Source: Bimuria novae-zelandiae CBS 107.79 (taxonomy: Eukaryota; Ascomycota; Dothideomycetes; Pleosporales; Didymosphaeriaceae). From it: DNA of 64,000 nt. The DNA is taken from positions 2,099,252 to 2,163,251 of the forward strand of contig ML976657.1 of NCBI GenBank assembly GCA_010015655.1, read 5' to 3'. Position 1 is the first letter of the stretch; each line of letters begins with the position of its first letter. This document shows positions 14,381 through 25,537 of the stretch, piece after piece. Below the pieces are notes generated by a model. That model was not told where the DNA came from. It saw only the letters and a program-made list of their open reading frames with translations, and searched no databases. The position numbers and the translations under genes were made by a program.

Positions 14381-14938
14381 GCTTGGTTATTGCATAGCGA
14401 TGGTTTGTTTTTGGTTTCTTGTATCAGGCGGGATACCCCTTGGGTCTTGTGGCGTTGTTGGGGGGCATACTGGGCCACGAATTTCCTATGTATTTTTCTT
14501 TCTTCGTTGTACGATGGTTTTGGATGCGGTTATGCTTATATAGTTGTATTTCTTAATTGTATACGATTGATATACTTCACATTGTTCTTTGACTCGATGG
14601 CACCTGCTGAGCTACAACCTTGACGCTAGGCTTATTAGAAACAATCACTCTCGCAACACGGATGCCTACGCGTACTTACGATAGCTGCATTGGGAAAAGC
14701 GCGAACGCGCAATTGACATGATTGCTTCGGCTTCGTTTCTGAGCAACCACCGTTTCTTCATCAAACAGATCTCTTACCTACTCTTCTACTGTACCATGGA
14801 CCACGCCCTCTTTCCAAGCTTTCAACCTCCCAAAGATAGACCTCGTACCATGCGAATGAAAAGCCGTGATACTGAGACGTGACCAACCCTAAACCTCATT
14901 GAAGAGGTGCCATCATCAAGACGTAATCGCATTACCAC
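14381..14938. other. Intergenic, convergent 3' regions
   Basis: This is the space between the stop codon of the giant gene and the stop of the minus-strand dehydrogenase. The first 200 bases are T-rich and probably hold the 3' untranslated region. I see no gene. Confidence 0.6.
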
Positions 14939-16191
14939 CTACTCCTTCACCAAAACACCACTCTCCTCAATCCCCTTCTTCTCCCCCACATTCTCGCTCG
15001 GCTGCACAACCTGCCGCCCATTCCACGTCTTCATAACATCCTTCAACCCCTTGCGAAACGCATACTGCGCCCAAACCGGCCACCCGCGCACCTTGGGCAC
15101 AATACCCCACGCCGTCTCAGGCAAACAAAGCTGCGCGCTCCTTCCCTTCAACACAGCTTTGACTATCTCCTCGGCCACGGTCTCAGGATACAAGCTCGCA
15201 GTTCCAAAACCCTCGAACAGCGCCGTCCGCGTATACCCCTGCGTCATGAGCACAGTGCGCACTTTCGGCGCGCGGTACCGGGTTACCAGCTCGACGGCGA
15301 GGCCCTCGTGGAAGGCGATGGCGGCGGCTTTGGACGCGCAGTAGTCGACCATGGAGGGGGCCGTGATGTAGCCAGCGAGCGAGGCGACGGTGACGAGCAT
15401 GCCGTGGTTGGCGGCGATCATGGAGGGCAGGAACTGCTGGGCGAGGAAGTAGTGGGCGAGCGTGTTGACGTTGAAGGTGAGGCGCAGGTCGGCTTCGGTG
15501 GCGTTGAGGATGGTTTTGCCGCGCGCGCAGCCGGCGTTGTTGATGAGGACAGTCGGGGCGCCGAGGGCGGTGCGGAGGGCGGAGGAGGCGGAGAGGATCG
15601 AGGGCTTGGAGGCGAGGTCGCAGTGGAAGTAGTGGACTGAGGGAGGCGCTGGATGGTGTGTTAGCTAGGTGGTATATAGGCAGTGAGAGTGAGAGTGAGA
15701 ATGGGGGAATACCTTCGTAGGTGAGCTGCTGCACGTCCAGCACGGCGACCTTGATGCCCTTCTCGGCCAGCAGGAGGACGATCCTCTTGCCAATGCCGTC
15801 GGCGCCGCCCGTTACGACGACGACCTCCTTCTTCCAGTCCCACTCGTCGCCCTTGAAGTTGTTCATGACCTTGTCGTCGAGCCACCCGCTGACCGAGTTG
15901 AGCACCCCCAGCGCGAGGAGCGCCTCCACGGCGCGCCCCGCGGTGCCATGTTGCGCCACGAGCTGCGCGCCCTGCTCCGTGTAGTTGGCCGCGAGGAAGA
16001 GCGGAAGTGTGACGAGCGGATTGAAGGCCGTGGACTGGAGAAGACGGACTGTGGTGTCGAGGGTCCAACCTAGTGGAGCGATGTCAGCATACAGCAAAAG
16101 CTGGGGTAGCCGATCGAGCCGAGGTAGCTGCGAGATGCATGCATGTTTACTCACCTTCGCGCGCAAGCTTCCATTCGCTTCGGATCGGCAT
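14939..16191 (-). CDS. Classical short-chain dehydrogenase/reductase (SDR), RDH10/SDR16C-like
   Basis: Three exons on the minus strand: 16191-16155, 16069-15713 and 15648-14939, giving 367 residues. Both introns are GT-AG and restore frame exactly (1104 coding bases). The dinucleotide-binding motif TGGADGIG is at about residues 99-106, followed by a strand ending in Asp (VAVLD), which usually indicates NAD(H) preference. NNAG is at 168-171, and the catalytic Ser-Tyr-Lys is seen as Ser221, Tyr234 and Lys238 (YCASK). An extra N-terminal segment of about 95 residues with hydrophobic stretches precedes the Rossmann fold, as in membrane-associated SDR16C/retinol-dehydrogenase-like enzymes. The substrate cannot be told from sequence. 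The start MPIRSEWKL was chosen because it is the first ATG joined in frame by the first intron. Confidence 0.88.
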
Positions 16192-17001
16192 CTTGAAATG
16201 TATGTTTACAGTTCAATCGAGTTTGAGGAGAGTGAAAAGGAATGCAGTACCACCAAAACTATCTGCAGTGTATATAAAGGGCGGTTGGTGCTGGTGCCAT
16301 GCTCGCTCCTGCGGCTAACCAACCGATCAATGTACCGTATACGCAGCCAGTAAGACATAATGGAAAGTTATAAAAAGCTGATAGCTTACATGTATTCTAC
16401 CTAAACCTAGTGCATAAAATGGAACCCCGCAAAGCTTGTATATCAAATTTACAGTGAACGCAACGCGGGGTATGACGCCACAACTCACGAACCGAGGCCC
16501 TACGGTAGCACTGGGAAGACGCTGCACGTGAGGGTGTTCCGCTCGTCCACTCGCAGATATATCCGTTTACGGAATGCGTTTGCAGCTGCTGAGGTCGCAC
16601 TCGAGAGTCGGCAATGAATGGGTGAAAGAGATTCTCTGAAGATGCAGGTGCACACACTACTCTAGCAGATAGTTACATCCACAGCGCTTTATATCCTTTC
16701 CGTCCTGTGGACGCGCATGAAAGGTGGGACTTTCTGTACTTAAAGTGGCAGGTTTGAGTGTATGTTGCAAGTAGAGTAGACATGCAAACTGTGCTCGAAT
16801 GACTAAAGACATCGCAGTACGCCAGTATCTAATGCCACAGCTCACCTAAAGCGTTTCATCATACTCGAACAGTACGCCTACTACCAAACGAAGAGAAAGA
16901 CCAGTCGCCACCCCATCAATCCACCCTCCATAAACCAACTCCTTCCACTTCATACACCCATGCCAACATCTCGCCTACTCTCATCCCGACTCTGTCTCCC
17001 A
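16192..17001. other. Intergenic; promoter side of the dehydrogenase
   Basis: It holds the upstream region of the SDR gene and the region beyond the end of the decayed methyltransferase locus. Short open frames are present but none has a recognisable protein or splice structure. Confidence 0.5.
16271..16277 (-). promoter_or_regulatory. TATA-like element upstream of the SDR gene
   Basis: The TATATAA/TTATATA stretch lies about 80 bases upstream of the proposed SDR start codon, a plausible spacing for a core promoter with a short leader. It reads acceptably on either strand, so orientation is inferred from the neighbouring gene. Confidence 0.35.
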
Positions 17002-20000
17002 CTAATTATCAACCTCCTCCTCACCCTTCTCAAACCTCTCCGAGAAATTGATCAACGATGTGAGCCTCTCATCGTCCACCAAGCCAACAATCTTCTTCCA
17101 TTCTTTATCGCTTAGCCACGACACCGGCACCAGCGCAGCTCCCTTCGCTGCCTTCACCATACGGCTCTTCTCTTTCTTGTCCTCTTTCTTCACCTTCCCC
17201 CAACCGCCCATCTCCGGGCTCCCAAGCATCTTACTAACCCTATGCCTATGCTCCAGCACATCCACATCTACCGTCCCCACCGCCGCGAAAATATACACAT
17301 GCACCATCTTCTGCTGCCTATGCCTTTGCACCGCGCCACCGCTTGGGTCATGCGCGTTTCGTAGTCGTCCTGGTCTTTCGCCAGTAGCGGTGCCGCGAAG
17401 ATGACGTGGTTCGCGTTGATCAGTTTGGCGCCGGCGGCTTCGTCGCCGCGCAAGTTCAACAGCAGGACTTTGGGCTTGGTTGTGGAGTCGGCGGAGGATT
17501 TGAACGCCTCGAGGACTGCAGACTTATCCGTGGTCTTTTCGGAGAGCGAGGTGCAGAGTATGGATTGTTCCTCGAGGATTCTCTCCATGATGGCGATGGT
17601 TTCTTCGTTGGACAGGAAAAGCAGGGCTTGGTCGTCCACAGGGAGCGATCTGAGCAGGTTGCAGATGGCTGTAGTTTTGAGCTAGGGGTTTCCGGAGAAG
17701 GGGAGGTCGGACGCTTTGATCAGGCTGTATGTATCGAATACGTAGATGAGGCAGCGGGGGGCGACGCAGAATTCGTCAGTATCGGCCCTGGAGTCTAGAC
17801 AGAGCTTGCAAACTTTGTGGCCGCAATGGGGGGTCAGAAATAGCTCAGAGGGGACTGTATTCCTCCTCTAGAGGCAAGACACCGAGTTACGGGATTTGTC
17901 TTGGTCCAATACAACTCATTCTTACCAGGATAACAGTACTTACCAGAGGAAGACTGGCCACTTCGACTGGGAGACTTTTTTTACTACCAGTACTGAGCCT
18001 CACGGGAGGCGGCTGGGTGAAATCTAGGGAGTCTAAGCGATTCTGGAGAAGTTCGCTTGTGCGTGCGTTGAACTCTTCTTGTTCATTCTTCTGGGACTCT
18101 TCGATCTGGCCAAGTATGTATTTTACTACAAAGTCAAGCCAACGGTCCATAGTACTCCCCTGGGTGACGTTTGGCATTGGCATTCCGGAGAATTTTGCCA
18201 GTTGCCTGACATATTCCGGTTCTTGCAACACCTTCCACGAAAGAATGATGACGTTAGCTTCTTTGAATTCTTTGAATGTGTGCTGGTGGAGGTCACTGAA
18301 CTTCTCCAGTAGCAACACACTGTACTCATTGATGTTCTTCACAAACTTTTCAAACTCATCCTTCCATTGCACCGCGAGGTGTGCGGGACACAATCAATGT
18401 CGCCTCGGAATCTAAAAGCGAGGGTGTCTTGTCTTGTGTTGGACGCTCCGGGGCAATACCTGCAGTCTCAAGCTGCGGTGGTTTATGCTTCTCCGATCCA
18501 AACTCACTTGCTATCAAGGTGATAGTAGTGACTGTTTTTCCGTAGGAGAGTAAGTCAGCAAGGATCCTGCCGCGTACCATTATTTTTGTCTCTGCCTTAG
18601 CTTCCACCCGCCATCCTAGTTCAGGGTGTATGGCTTCCTCAATTTCAGTGACAGTGAGCCCACGGCCGCACTCTTGGTTTCGCATCCACTCCAGTGACTT
18701 CTCTTGCTGTGTATCAAGAGGATAATGCAAGCGGAGCCTTTTCCCACATCCGACGCCATCAGAAACACTCCGGAGTGTAAACTTTGGAAACCGCCCAGCA
18801 GTCACGGTGTGATGGTTTGTGTAAAGCCGCCACTCGTACTTGATGTTTTTGTCCCGTGCTTCGTGGTGTAACACCGCGTCAAGGCTCCCTTTAGCTCGAT
18901 GAGACAGCGAAGCTATGTTGATACCGACCTGAATTCTGGTACCAGATAATTATTTGGGACATTGGATCTCGAAAATGTTCTGACGCTTCTTCATGTGCCG
19001 CTCAAATTGACTGGCAGCTTGACGGTCCTCTCCAGGCGCATAGCCATTCTTCTCATCGACACTCCACAGGATCCTTGGACGACTTGGCGAGCATTCATTC
19101 GTGCATGGTGGAAATTGTTGACCTTGCCACTTGGAGAAAATGGGGAGGCTTTTGGAGCCTCCCAAAGCCCACGCATACTGGGAGAAAGTCTGCGTATTGA
19201 GTTGCTCCGAAGTTTGGATGTCTAAGATGATGGGAGCTTGTGAACATGTCTTGTCCAAAAGCACCAGGTCAGAATAACGGAACAGCAACATCAAAGGTCA
19301 TCTTGCGTTTCCTCCATTCCCCAGGCCTAGCGACGTCAAAATTTTACTCCGACTACTGCCCAATTTGCATGGTTCGAATTCAAGCGCAAGTCAGCCGATG
19401 ATAGTTCGCGCTCGATCCCAAGGGTGACGGCCGCAATCGGTACTGAACACGAACGAGTCCGCTTTGACTGGACCGATAGGGTCAGGATCTAAGAGCATGT
19501 AGAGAGGCACAGCACCAGATTCTTCCTTTCTGTATAAGGCGTGCTTCAGGGTGCCACAGGTATTTAATAGGGCAAATATCCCTTTGAGTTCATCAACTTC
19601 AACTTCATGCTTAGAGTCGCTGCTGATGGTTAACTTTAACGGAATCTCCTCGTCCTTGAACCTGGGAATGCCTGCTTCGTTTCCCCAAGAAGCAGTGGAC
19701 TCGCTTTGGGCGCGAACTTTATATTGACATTTATGAGCTGTAGGGGTGCGCGCTTTCCATTCAACATCGAGAAGCGAAGACTGGCTTGATCCGCGAGCAA
19801 GCGGTTGCGCGAGGCTCCTTCGGAGAGGACTATCACCTGGTTCACTAGCAGCGCAGTTGAGATAAACGCACCAGTGTACAGTACCATCGATCCGGAGTTG
19901 TAAGGTCGCCTTGGGTGACTTGTAAATTATGACCCAGCCTTTTTGCACTCTGTGCATGCCATGCATACAAAAGCACTCTGACTGCAGTTGGGCATATTGC

Positions 20001-22601
20001 AACGTCTTCAGAAACGATTCCCGAAGCTGCTCCGGTGCTGTACTAATATCCTCGTGAAAGCTTTCAGCGTCGGGGAAATCATGGATTCTGAGGCGTGCTG
20101 GGAGTCGCGGTCGCCAATTTTTCACAAATTCGCTGGGCTCTTTCCTAGTATCCGGTGCAATTGCTTATAGGGGCTGATACCGGTGTTTTGGATTTCCTGC
20201 ACAATTTGAACACGAAGTGTGACCACATCTTTCGCATTCCTTGATTTCCGCACCCGAAATCCGCTTTGAGTCTTCACAGTGGCAAGCTCCCAACTGTGCT
20301 TCGCACCAATGATCAGCTGCTGGAGGAAATTGAAGCTCTCGATGGTGGGTGATTGGAGTGTCCGTGATTGTCTGTTGACGGTTGAAAAGAGCGGTGTTGG
20401 TTGCTGACCTCGTAAATCGGAATGCTGCTCCTTCTGGGACAATATCTTTAACTTGAGGGAGTTAACACTCGCAATCAGTGCCGAACCAATGGTAGCTCCG
20501 ATTACAGTTGTCGATATGGCGTTGCCGGCGAGATCTTTGACCACCTTTTCCTCCTCAGTTCCCAAAATCAAAGATTGGGGCATACCTTGAAGCAGCAGTA
20601 CTTGACGCCCTGTCAAAGGCGTCTGTCTGTTCGTCGCGAAGATAAATCCAGATGGAGAAATACAAGGGGCCATGCCGAACGTTTTGCCAAATAGATAGTT
20701 GTTCTGCGACACCCCAAGTAAGCATCTTGAACGAGGGATCAAATTCTTTCTTCATGGCTTGGAGATAGCCAGTGTCGATACAGTCCCAAATTCGAGGGGA
20801 CTGGGATTTGTAGAAGCTGTGGTTAGCCCAATCCAAAGGACGAACGACACCGGTTTCACCTGCGCAAAGTTAGCATAGCTTCATGCGGAACACTGGAAAC
20901 GAATCCTGATTCCTCCGCCAGTGACTCAGTTCATTTGACTGAGACTCTTGTCATACGGTCGCATCAAACACTACCTTAGAATCCTTACTTACTCCATTTG
21001 GTTATCGGCCTGCCCATACCGAGATTTTGGTTCATCCGAACCCTATCGTTTCTCGCCTTAGTCAAAGTCCAATCTTTCTTCCTCCTTCCTGGATCCTTGT
21101 ACTCCTGGCGTTCGTCGCTTTCGTTCATGAGCCATGCATCGAATGGACTGCTGCATCGGCGTTGCAAACCTTCCATCACGGCTTCCCACTTCTCCAATAT
21201 TGCCGCATTGCTACCTTCTCCGAATACTCTCTTATCGATCGCGAGCATGCACATGCGCTCGCGCGTTTGCGGAAGGTAATGGTTTTTAGTATCCACATAG
21301 AGCCTTTTGTAATCGTAGTTGATTTGTCCCACCAGGGTTTCATTGTCTCGTCCCACAACTTTTTCGTTGCTTTCACGTTCTCGATCAGCACCATTTTCGG
21401 TCGGAACCGAGATATATAGGAATATAGCGCTCGCCACGTGTCGGTACCTTCTCCACCAGACTTGATACCTTTCTTCTTATTGTTCTTCTTTGAGAAGTCT
21501 TCGCAAACAAAGCCCGCTATGAGAAGATCAAGTTCTCCAGGTATTGGTACACTCCCTCCATATGCAGTAGTAGCGGGCGGGCTTTGCGACTTTAGAAGCT
21601 TCTTGTTTAAAAGCTCCTGTGTGTTTGAAAATAAGATCAGCGGCTTGAAATTGCGCTCGATGAAGGCTTGCTTGCGTTCATCGGTCTCCCAGCTGAAGGC
21701 ATGATCGACCTGTACAGATCGACCACCTGACTTCCCGTGGCTCTTCAATAGGCTCTTGTGACTCTCCAATAGTAGTTTCCAGGCGATGAGTGGCGATTCT
21801 GTGCCTGAGAACATGGTACCAATACGGATCGACTTATTTTCCAACTTTTTCAACACTTCTTCAAGTCCTAGATGATAAAGCTTTTCTATCATGTCTTAGA
21901 AACAGTCGTTGATATTATCTAGTAGTCGAAGGCGGAGATCGATACCTTCCACGTTCTTTTTGGCCTTGTTTGACGAAGTCTTGCTCTTACTTTTGCTCTT
22001 GATATTGGTGTTCCTAGTTTTGTTGCCGGTAGGTACGCCATAGGGGCCTGAGTCCGAACTTACACCTCGAGATGATGGCACGGCGTCGGTACCATCCATC
22101 TCGTCAGTCTTCAATGCTTCCGACGGCAACCGACTCTCTTCAGTACTGGCGTCGCGTTCATCCTCTTCATGGGCATCATTTGCTGTCGGCGTCGATGGTG
22201 GCGTGTCAAAGGTTTGCATAGTTGAAAATTGTCGATTATCTCGATCGTTCTGAAATCCCTGCTGTTGATCTCCAGGAACGAGCGCTTCCACTTCTTCATC
22301 TAGATCTGCTCCTACTACCAACCGGTCAGTATATGATTAATTGCAGTCCATTCGTGAAATCGGATGCTGTATTGTGTATCCTGGCAAACCACCACTCTAG
22401 ATGTGTCTCCAACTATCACTGTAATGCGGTGGACTCGAGGGCATGATATATACCAATTTGTGAGACCGTAAGGCGTTTTTTCTTCCTTTCCCGCTCCGAG
22501 TCCCCCGTAGTAGCAGCCACATCAATCGAAGACTTCCTCGATCTTGGGTCCTGGACTGGGGAAGTTTCGAGATCCTGCGAATGGCGTTTTTTCTTCAACA
22601 T
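17002..22601 (-). pseudogene. DNMT5: Decayed DNMT5-type gene: C5 DNA methyltransferase + zinc fingers + SNF2 ATPase
   Basis: Read from 22601 down. Exon 1 (22601-22454) and an intron to 22315 give a basic N-terminus. A C5-methyltransferase domain follows: motif I GTMFSGTESPLIAW, motif IV AGFVCEDFS (catalytic Cys kept, Val in place of the usual Pro), motif VI LIENV, motif VIII LPQTRERM, motif IX/X TGRQVLLLQGMP and DLAGNAISTTV. Next is a CHCE...CERCGHTSC..C zinc module near 20,200-20,300. The SNF2 part shows the Walker-A-like ILADLLSYGKT (about 18,550), a RING-like HCGHKVCKLC (about 17,800) and helicase motifs V/VI around NANHVIFAAPLLAKDQDDYETRM. This domain order is that of fungal DNMT5. Lesions: in-frame stops at 21896, 20165, 19391, 19298, 18950 and 17682; frame breaks near 21,320, 20,720, 20,460, 18,388 and 17,335; the SNF2 region between motif I and the RING is absent. 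One intron (20992-20860) is still recognisable. I am sure it is a broken gene; the family name is by motif order. Confidence 0.82.
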
Positions 22602-23256
22602 ACTGGACAGGTACGCTATACAGCGGAAGTTGGTTGGTCGTAGGTTAGGACGTAGAGTGAGAAGTTTTCAAAGCAGCGCTCGCGTTCCAAAAAGTCCACC
22701 GGTGGGTGAGAGCCACGGGACGGAAAGAGAGTAAGGGTGGAGAGTAAGAGAGGCGTTAGATAAAGGCTCCTTATAAGCACTGCATCTCATGTCGCAAACA
22801 CCGAGCAATTAGAACGAAGTAAATAATTCAAGCAAACTAAACTCGAGCGTTAGTACTGGTATGCAAACCGTGTATACACGGAAGGCGCGACTGCCCCTAG
22901 CTCGAGCACACTCGCACCGCGAAAGCATTTGAGCCGATAGGTGGACTATGTCCATAGATCGTTGCTCGTCGTAGCTTTCGATATTCAATCGAACAATTGT
23001 ATGCGGAGATGGAAGCGTATGTGCTTGCTTCAAAAGTAAGTGGAAAGAACGACCCTCCTGAGAGACCAACCCCTCAAACTCGGTGCTCGCTTGAAGGCAC
23101 ATGGAGGCTCGAAAACCAGTCTGAACTCGGCCATCCTTCTCTATTGACACGATGCATCTTACAGAGATGCGCAATCTGCAAGTAAGTGATGATTTAATAT
23201 AAGATCCGAGCGTGGAGGTTCGCTGTTAATAGAGCAAGGGTCTCCTGGGACGGATA
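22602..23256. other. Intergenic between the DNMT5-like pseudogene and a transposon
   Basis: Former promoter side of the pseudogene, ending at the TA dinucleotide that flanks the transposon. Base composition is ordinary. No gene seen. Confidence 0.5.
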
Positions 23257-23305
23257 CCCTGCCGAGACAGTCAGTGCGCCGCGACACTAACGCGCCACCC
23301 CAACA
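23257..23305 (+). repeat. Left terminal inverted repeat of the Fot1/pogo element
   Basis: Begins CCCTGCCGAGACAGTCAG and ends CCACCCCAACA. The reverse complement is found without mismatch at 25335-25383; beyond base 23305 the two ends diverge. Confidence 0.93.
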
Positions 23306-23479
23306 CCAGCACCGCAGCCAGCAACATGAGGCTGTAGAGTTTTACACAAAAGCTTTTATCGCGAAATTTTCTAGAGTTAAGATTTTATAGAGCTGTAGAA
23401 GATTACTAGCTAGTTAAATTATAGATATCTACTTAGTATTTTAATTATTTGGCTACTGCGCGATGCTAGCGCTAATAGC

Positions 23480-25293
23480 GTAGATATTACTATATTAACG
23501 CGTATAGATGCCGGCGTAGGCTTCTTCCTCTTTATAATTATATAAGTAGCTTTTAAAGCATTCTGGCTTCCCTTTTTAGCAATTTTAAGACGTTTTTAAA
23601 GTTGTTATTAAGCCTTGCAAGCCTGTTAACGGAGGCGTCGCTTAGTAGCCTAATTAGCTTTCTCCTTAGCGCGCGTATTTCTAGCTACTACACGCGCAAC
23701 ACGCTTCTCCTATAGTAGACAAGCTTTAAGCTGCCTATTTGCTATCTAGATCTCTCTTTACTTACTTTTCTAGAGTTGTAGTTGTTGCTTTTTAGCCTTT
23801 TGTTGGCTGAGAGAATCGCGCGCCCTCTGTACGCGGGCAGGTGACTAGAAAACAGATCCTCTATGCCACTTATCTGGCTGCTCAAAAGGTAGAGTCCTGC
23901 CCTTTGTTTAACGCCGTTTCTAGTTTGTGAGGGCTTCTCGTAGCCCCTGATTCTTATGCTCTAGGAGCTGCTTCTGTACAGAGATTAAGTGTATAGTGCG
24001 ACTCAGCTTCTTGGCCTTATTACCTCCCCCTGTATTAACAACAACCTTTAAAAGCCAATTAATTTTGCGCTAATTGGACGCGCTAAGTACTAAAGTAGAG
24101 CTTTCGCGCGATCTCTATTCTAGAGACTTATCTTTATTAAATTAACTAAGGATTAGTGTAGGATCTAGCGGCGAGATACCTATACACTTAAAAGCTTTAG
24201 TAATTAATTGCGGCGTAACTAACGTTGTCCAGGCCCTCTAGAATAGTGTAAAGAAGTCTCTTTTAGCGATTGTTAATAGCCCCTGACTCCTATACAGGTA
24301 TGCGGAGAGCTCGTCGGAGTAGGCGGTAGAAAGAGACTTAAACACACAAACGTCTAGAGGCTGCAGCGTATGAGTGGCGTAAGGGGGAAATATCGCAAGG
24401 AGGATCTTTTTCTGATCACAGTAGTCGATAAAATCTATAGTAACGTGAGATCTATGCCTATTAAGGACTAAGAGTCGCCACTGCCGTCGAGCCTTCTCCT
24501 TAGTACAGCGATTAAACACCTGTTTTAGCCATTAAAGCCCTATCTCGTTGTTTAACCATCCAGAGGTTGATAAGGTAATAAAGACTCTATAAGAATTAAC
24601 GTTAATTTCCTTAACCTAGCTTAATTATAGAGTCTCAGCGTTAGATCGATAGATTAGTAATAGATTAACAGTAGATCCATCGGCGCATATACATGCGATG
24701 AGCGAGATCCACTCACGACTGCCATCCTGGATAGATTGCCTCACTTGGCGACTCTCATATATAGGTCTGTCGAAGATCCTTTTTGACCTGCCGGTGATGC
24801 CGAGTAGGAAGCCTTTTTCGTCCATATTATAGGTATGCTAAGGCTCTATGCCATACTTCATAATTTTCTTATATAGAAGCTTAAAGTAGAGCCTATATCT
24901 TGCGCCTAAATCAGCGTTATAGTAATTACTATCTAGCCCAGTTATCCATCGCGAGATTAGGGAGTCGGGGTGGCGCCTAATAAAGTAATTAACCTATCGC
25001 ATAGAGACATCCTTTTTAGCGATAATTAATGCAAAGTTTTAGATCATCTAACGCGTAGGGGGTAGACCTTTCTAAGTAAGACGCTATATATACTATAGGA
25101 GCTCAGATTCTTGTTGTTAGTTGAGATTTTGGCGAGTCTATAGTAGCTATGTACGCGCCTGCATGGCGCGTCTATGCCGGCGCGTTAATGTTAACCGCAC
25201 AACACCAAATTCTTCTGCAATTTTTCTATATGAGAAAGTTTCTCCAGGTTCTCGTGAGTCGATAGCGATGATTGCAGCCTCAATCGGATCCAT
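23480..25293 (-). pseudogene. Fot1/pogo-like DDE transposase relic
   Basis: The start region MDPIEAAIIAIDSREPGETF at 25293 leads into a helix-turn-helix (psq/pogo-like) segment. The DDE part shows MDEKGFLLGITG (about 24,825), where the Asp is the expected first catalytic residue. Further on, LVLNRHRSHVTIDFIDYC (about 24,450) carries Asn-Arg where pogo-type transposases usually have Asp-Gly, consistent with two G-to-A changes on the coding strand. PPYATHTLQPLDVCVFKSL is a typical downstream block, and RTIHLISVQKQLLEHKNQGL marks the C-terminal region (about 23,950-24,000). Many TAG/TAA codons interrupt the frame, so no active enzyme is made. Confidence 0.85.
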
Positions 25294-25334
25294 ATTGGTG
25301 GAGATGCGGCGCGTCAAAGTTGAGGTGCTACATC

Positions 25335-25383
25335 TGTTGGGGTGGCGCGTTAGTGTCGCGGCGCACTGACTGTCTCGGCAGGG
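25335..25383 (-). repeat. Right terminal inverted repeat of the Fot1/pogo element
   Basis: Exact reverse complement of 23257-23305, followed directly by the TA duplication and then unrelated sequence. Confidence 0.93.
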
Positions 25384-25537
25384 TAGGATGCTATGTAGGG
25401 TAAAGCGCGCAGATGACATGACTCGCTACCGGTACATATTTGCTCGTATTCCACATTGGCACTCAACATCTTTGAGTCATAGTGTGCAACATATTTTCTT
25501 ACAGAAGTCTCATTCGGGCACAGTTTCGGCGACAAAG

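Larger units (their letters stand above)
23257..25383 (-). mobile_element. Fot1/pogo-type (Tc1-mariner superfamily) DNA transposon, inactivated
   Basis: A 2,127-bp element bounded by perfect 49-bp terminal inverted repeats and flanked by TA on both sides (23255-23256 and 25384-25385), the target duplication expected for the Tc1/mariner superfamily. The transposase lies on the minus strand. The first kilobase of the interior on the left is AT-rich and full of TA dinucleotides and stop codons, as after RIP, while the repeats and the transposase start region keep normal GC. It sits about 650 bp upstream of the DNMT5-like pseudogene. Confidence 0.92.

Noticed and set aside
17002..22601. Reading the methyltransferase and ATPase parts as two or more separate intact genes
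   Set aside because: Stops and frame breaks fall inside conserved blocks (for example between methyltransferase motifs VI and VIII), the parts follow each other in the DNMT5 order, and long stretches stay in one frame across the stops.
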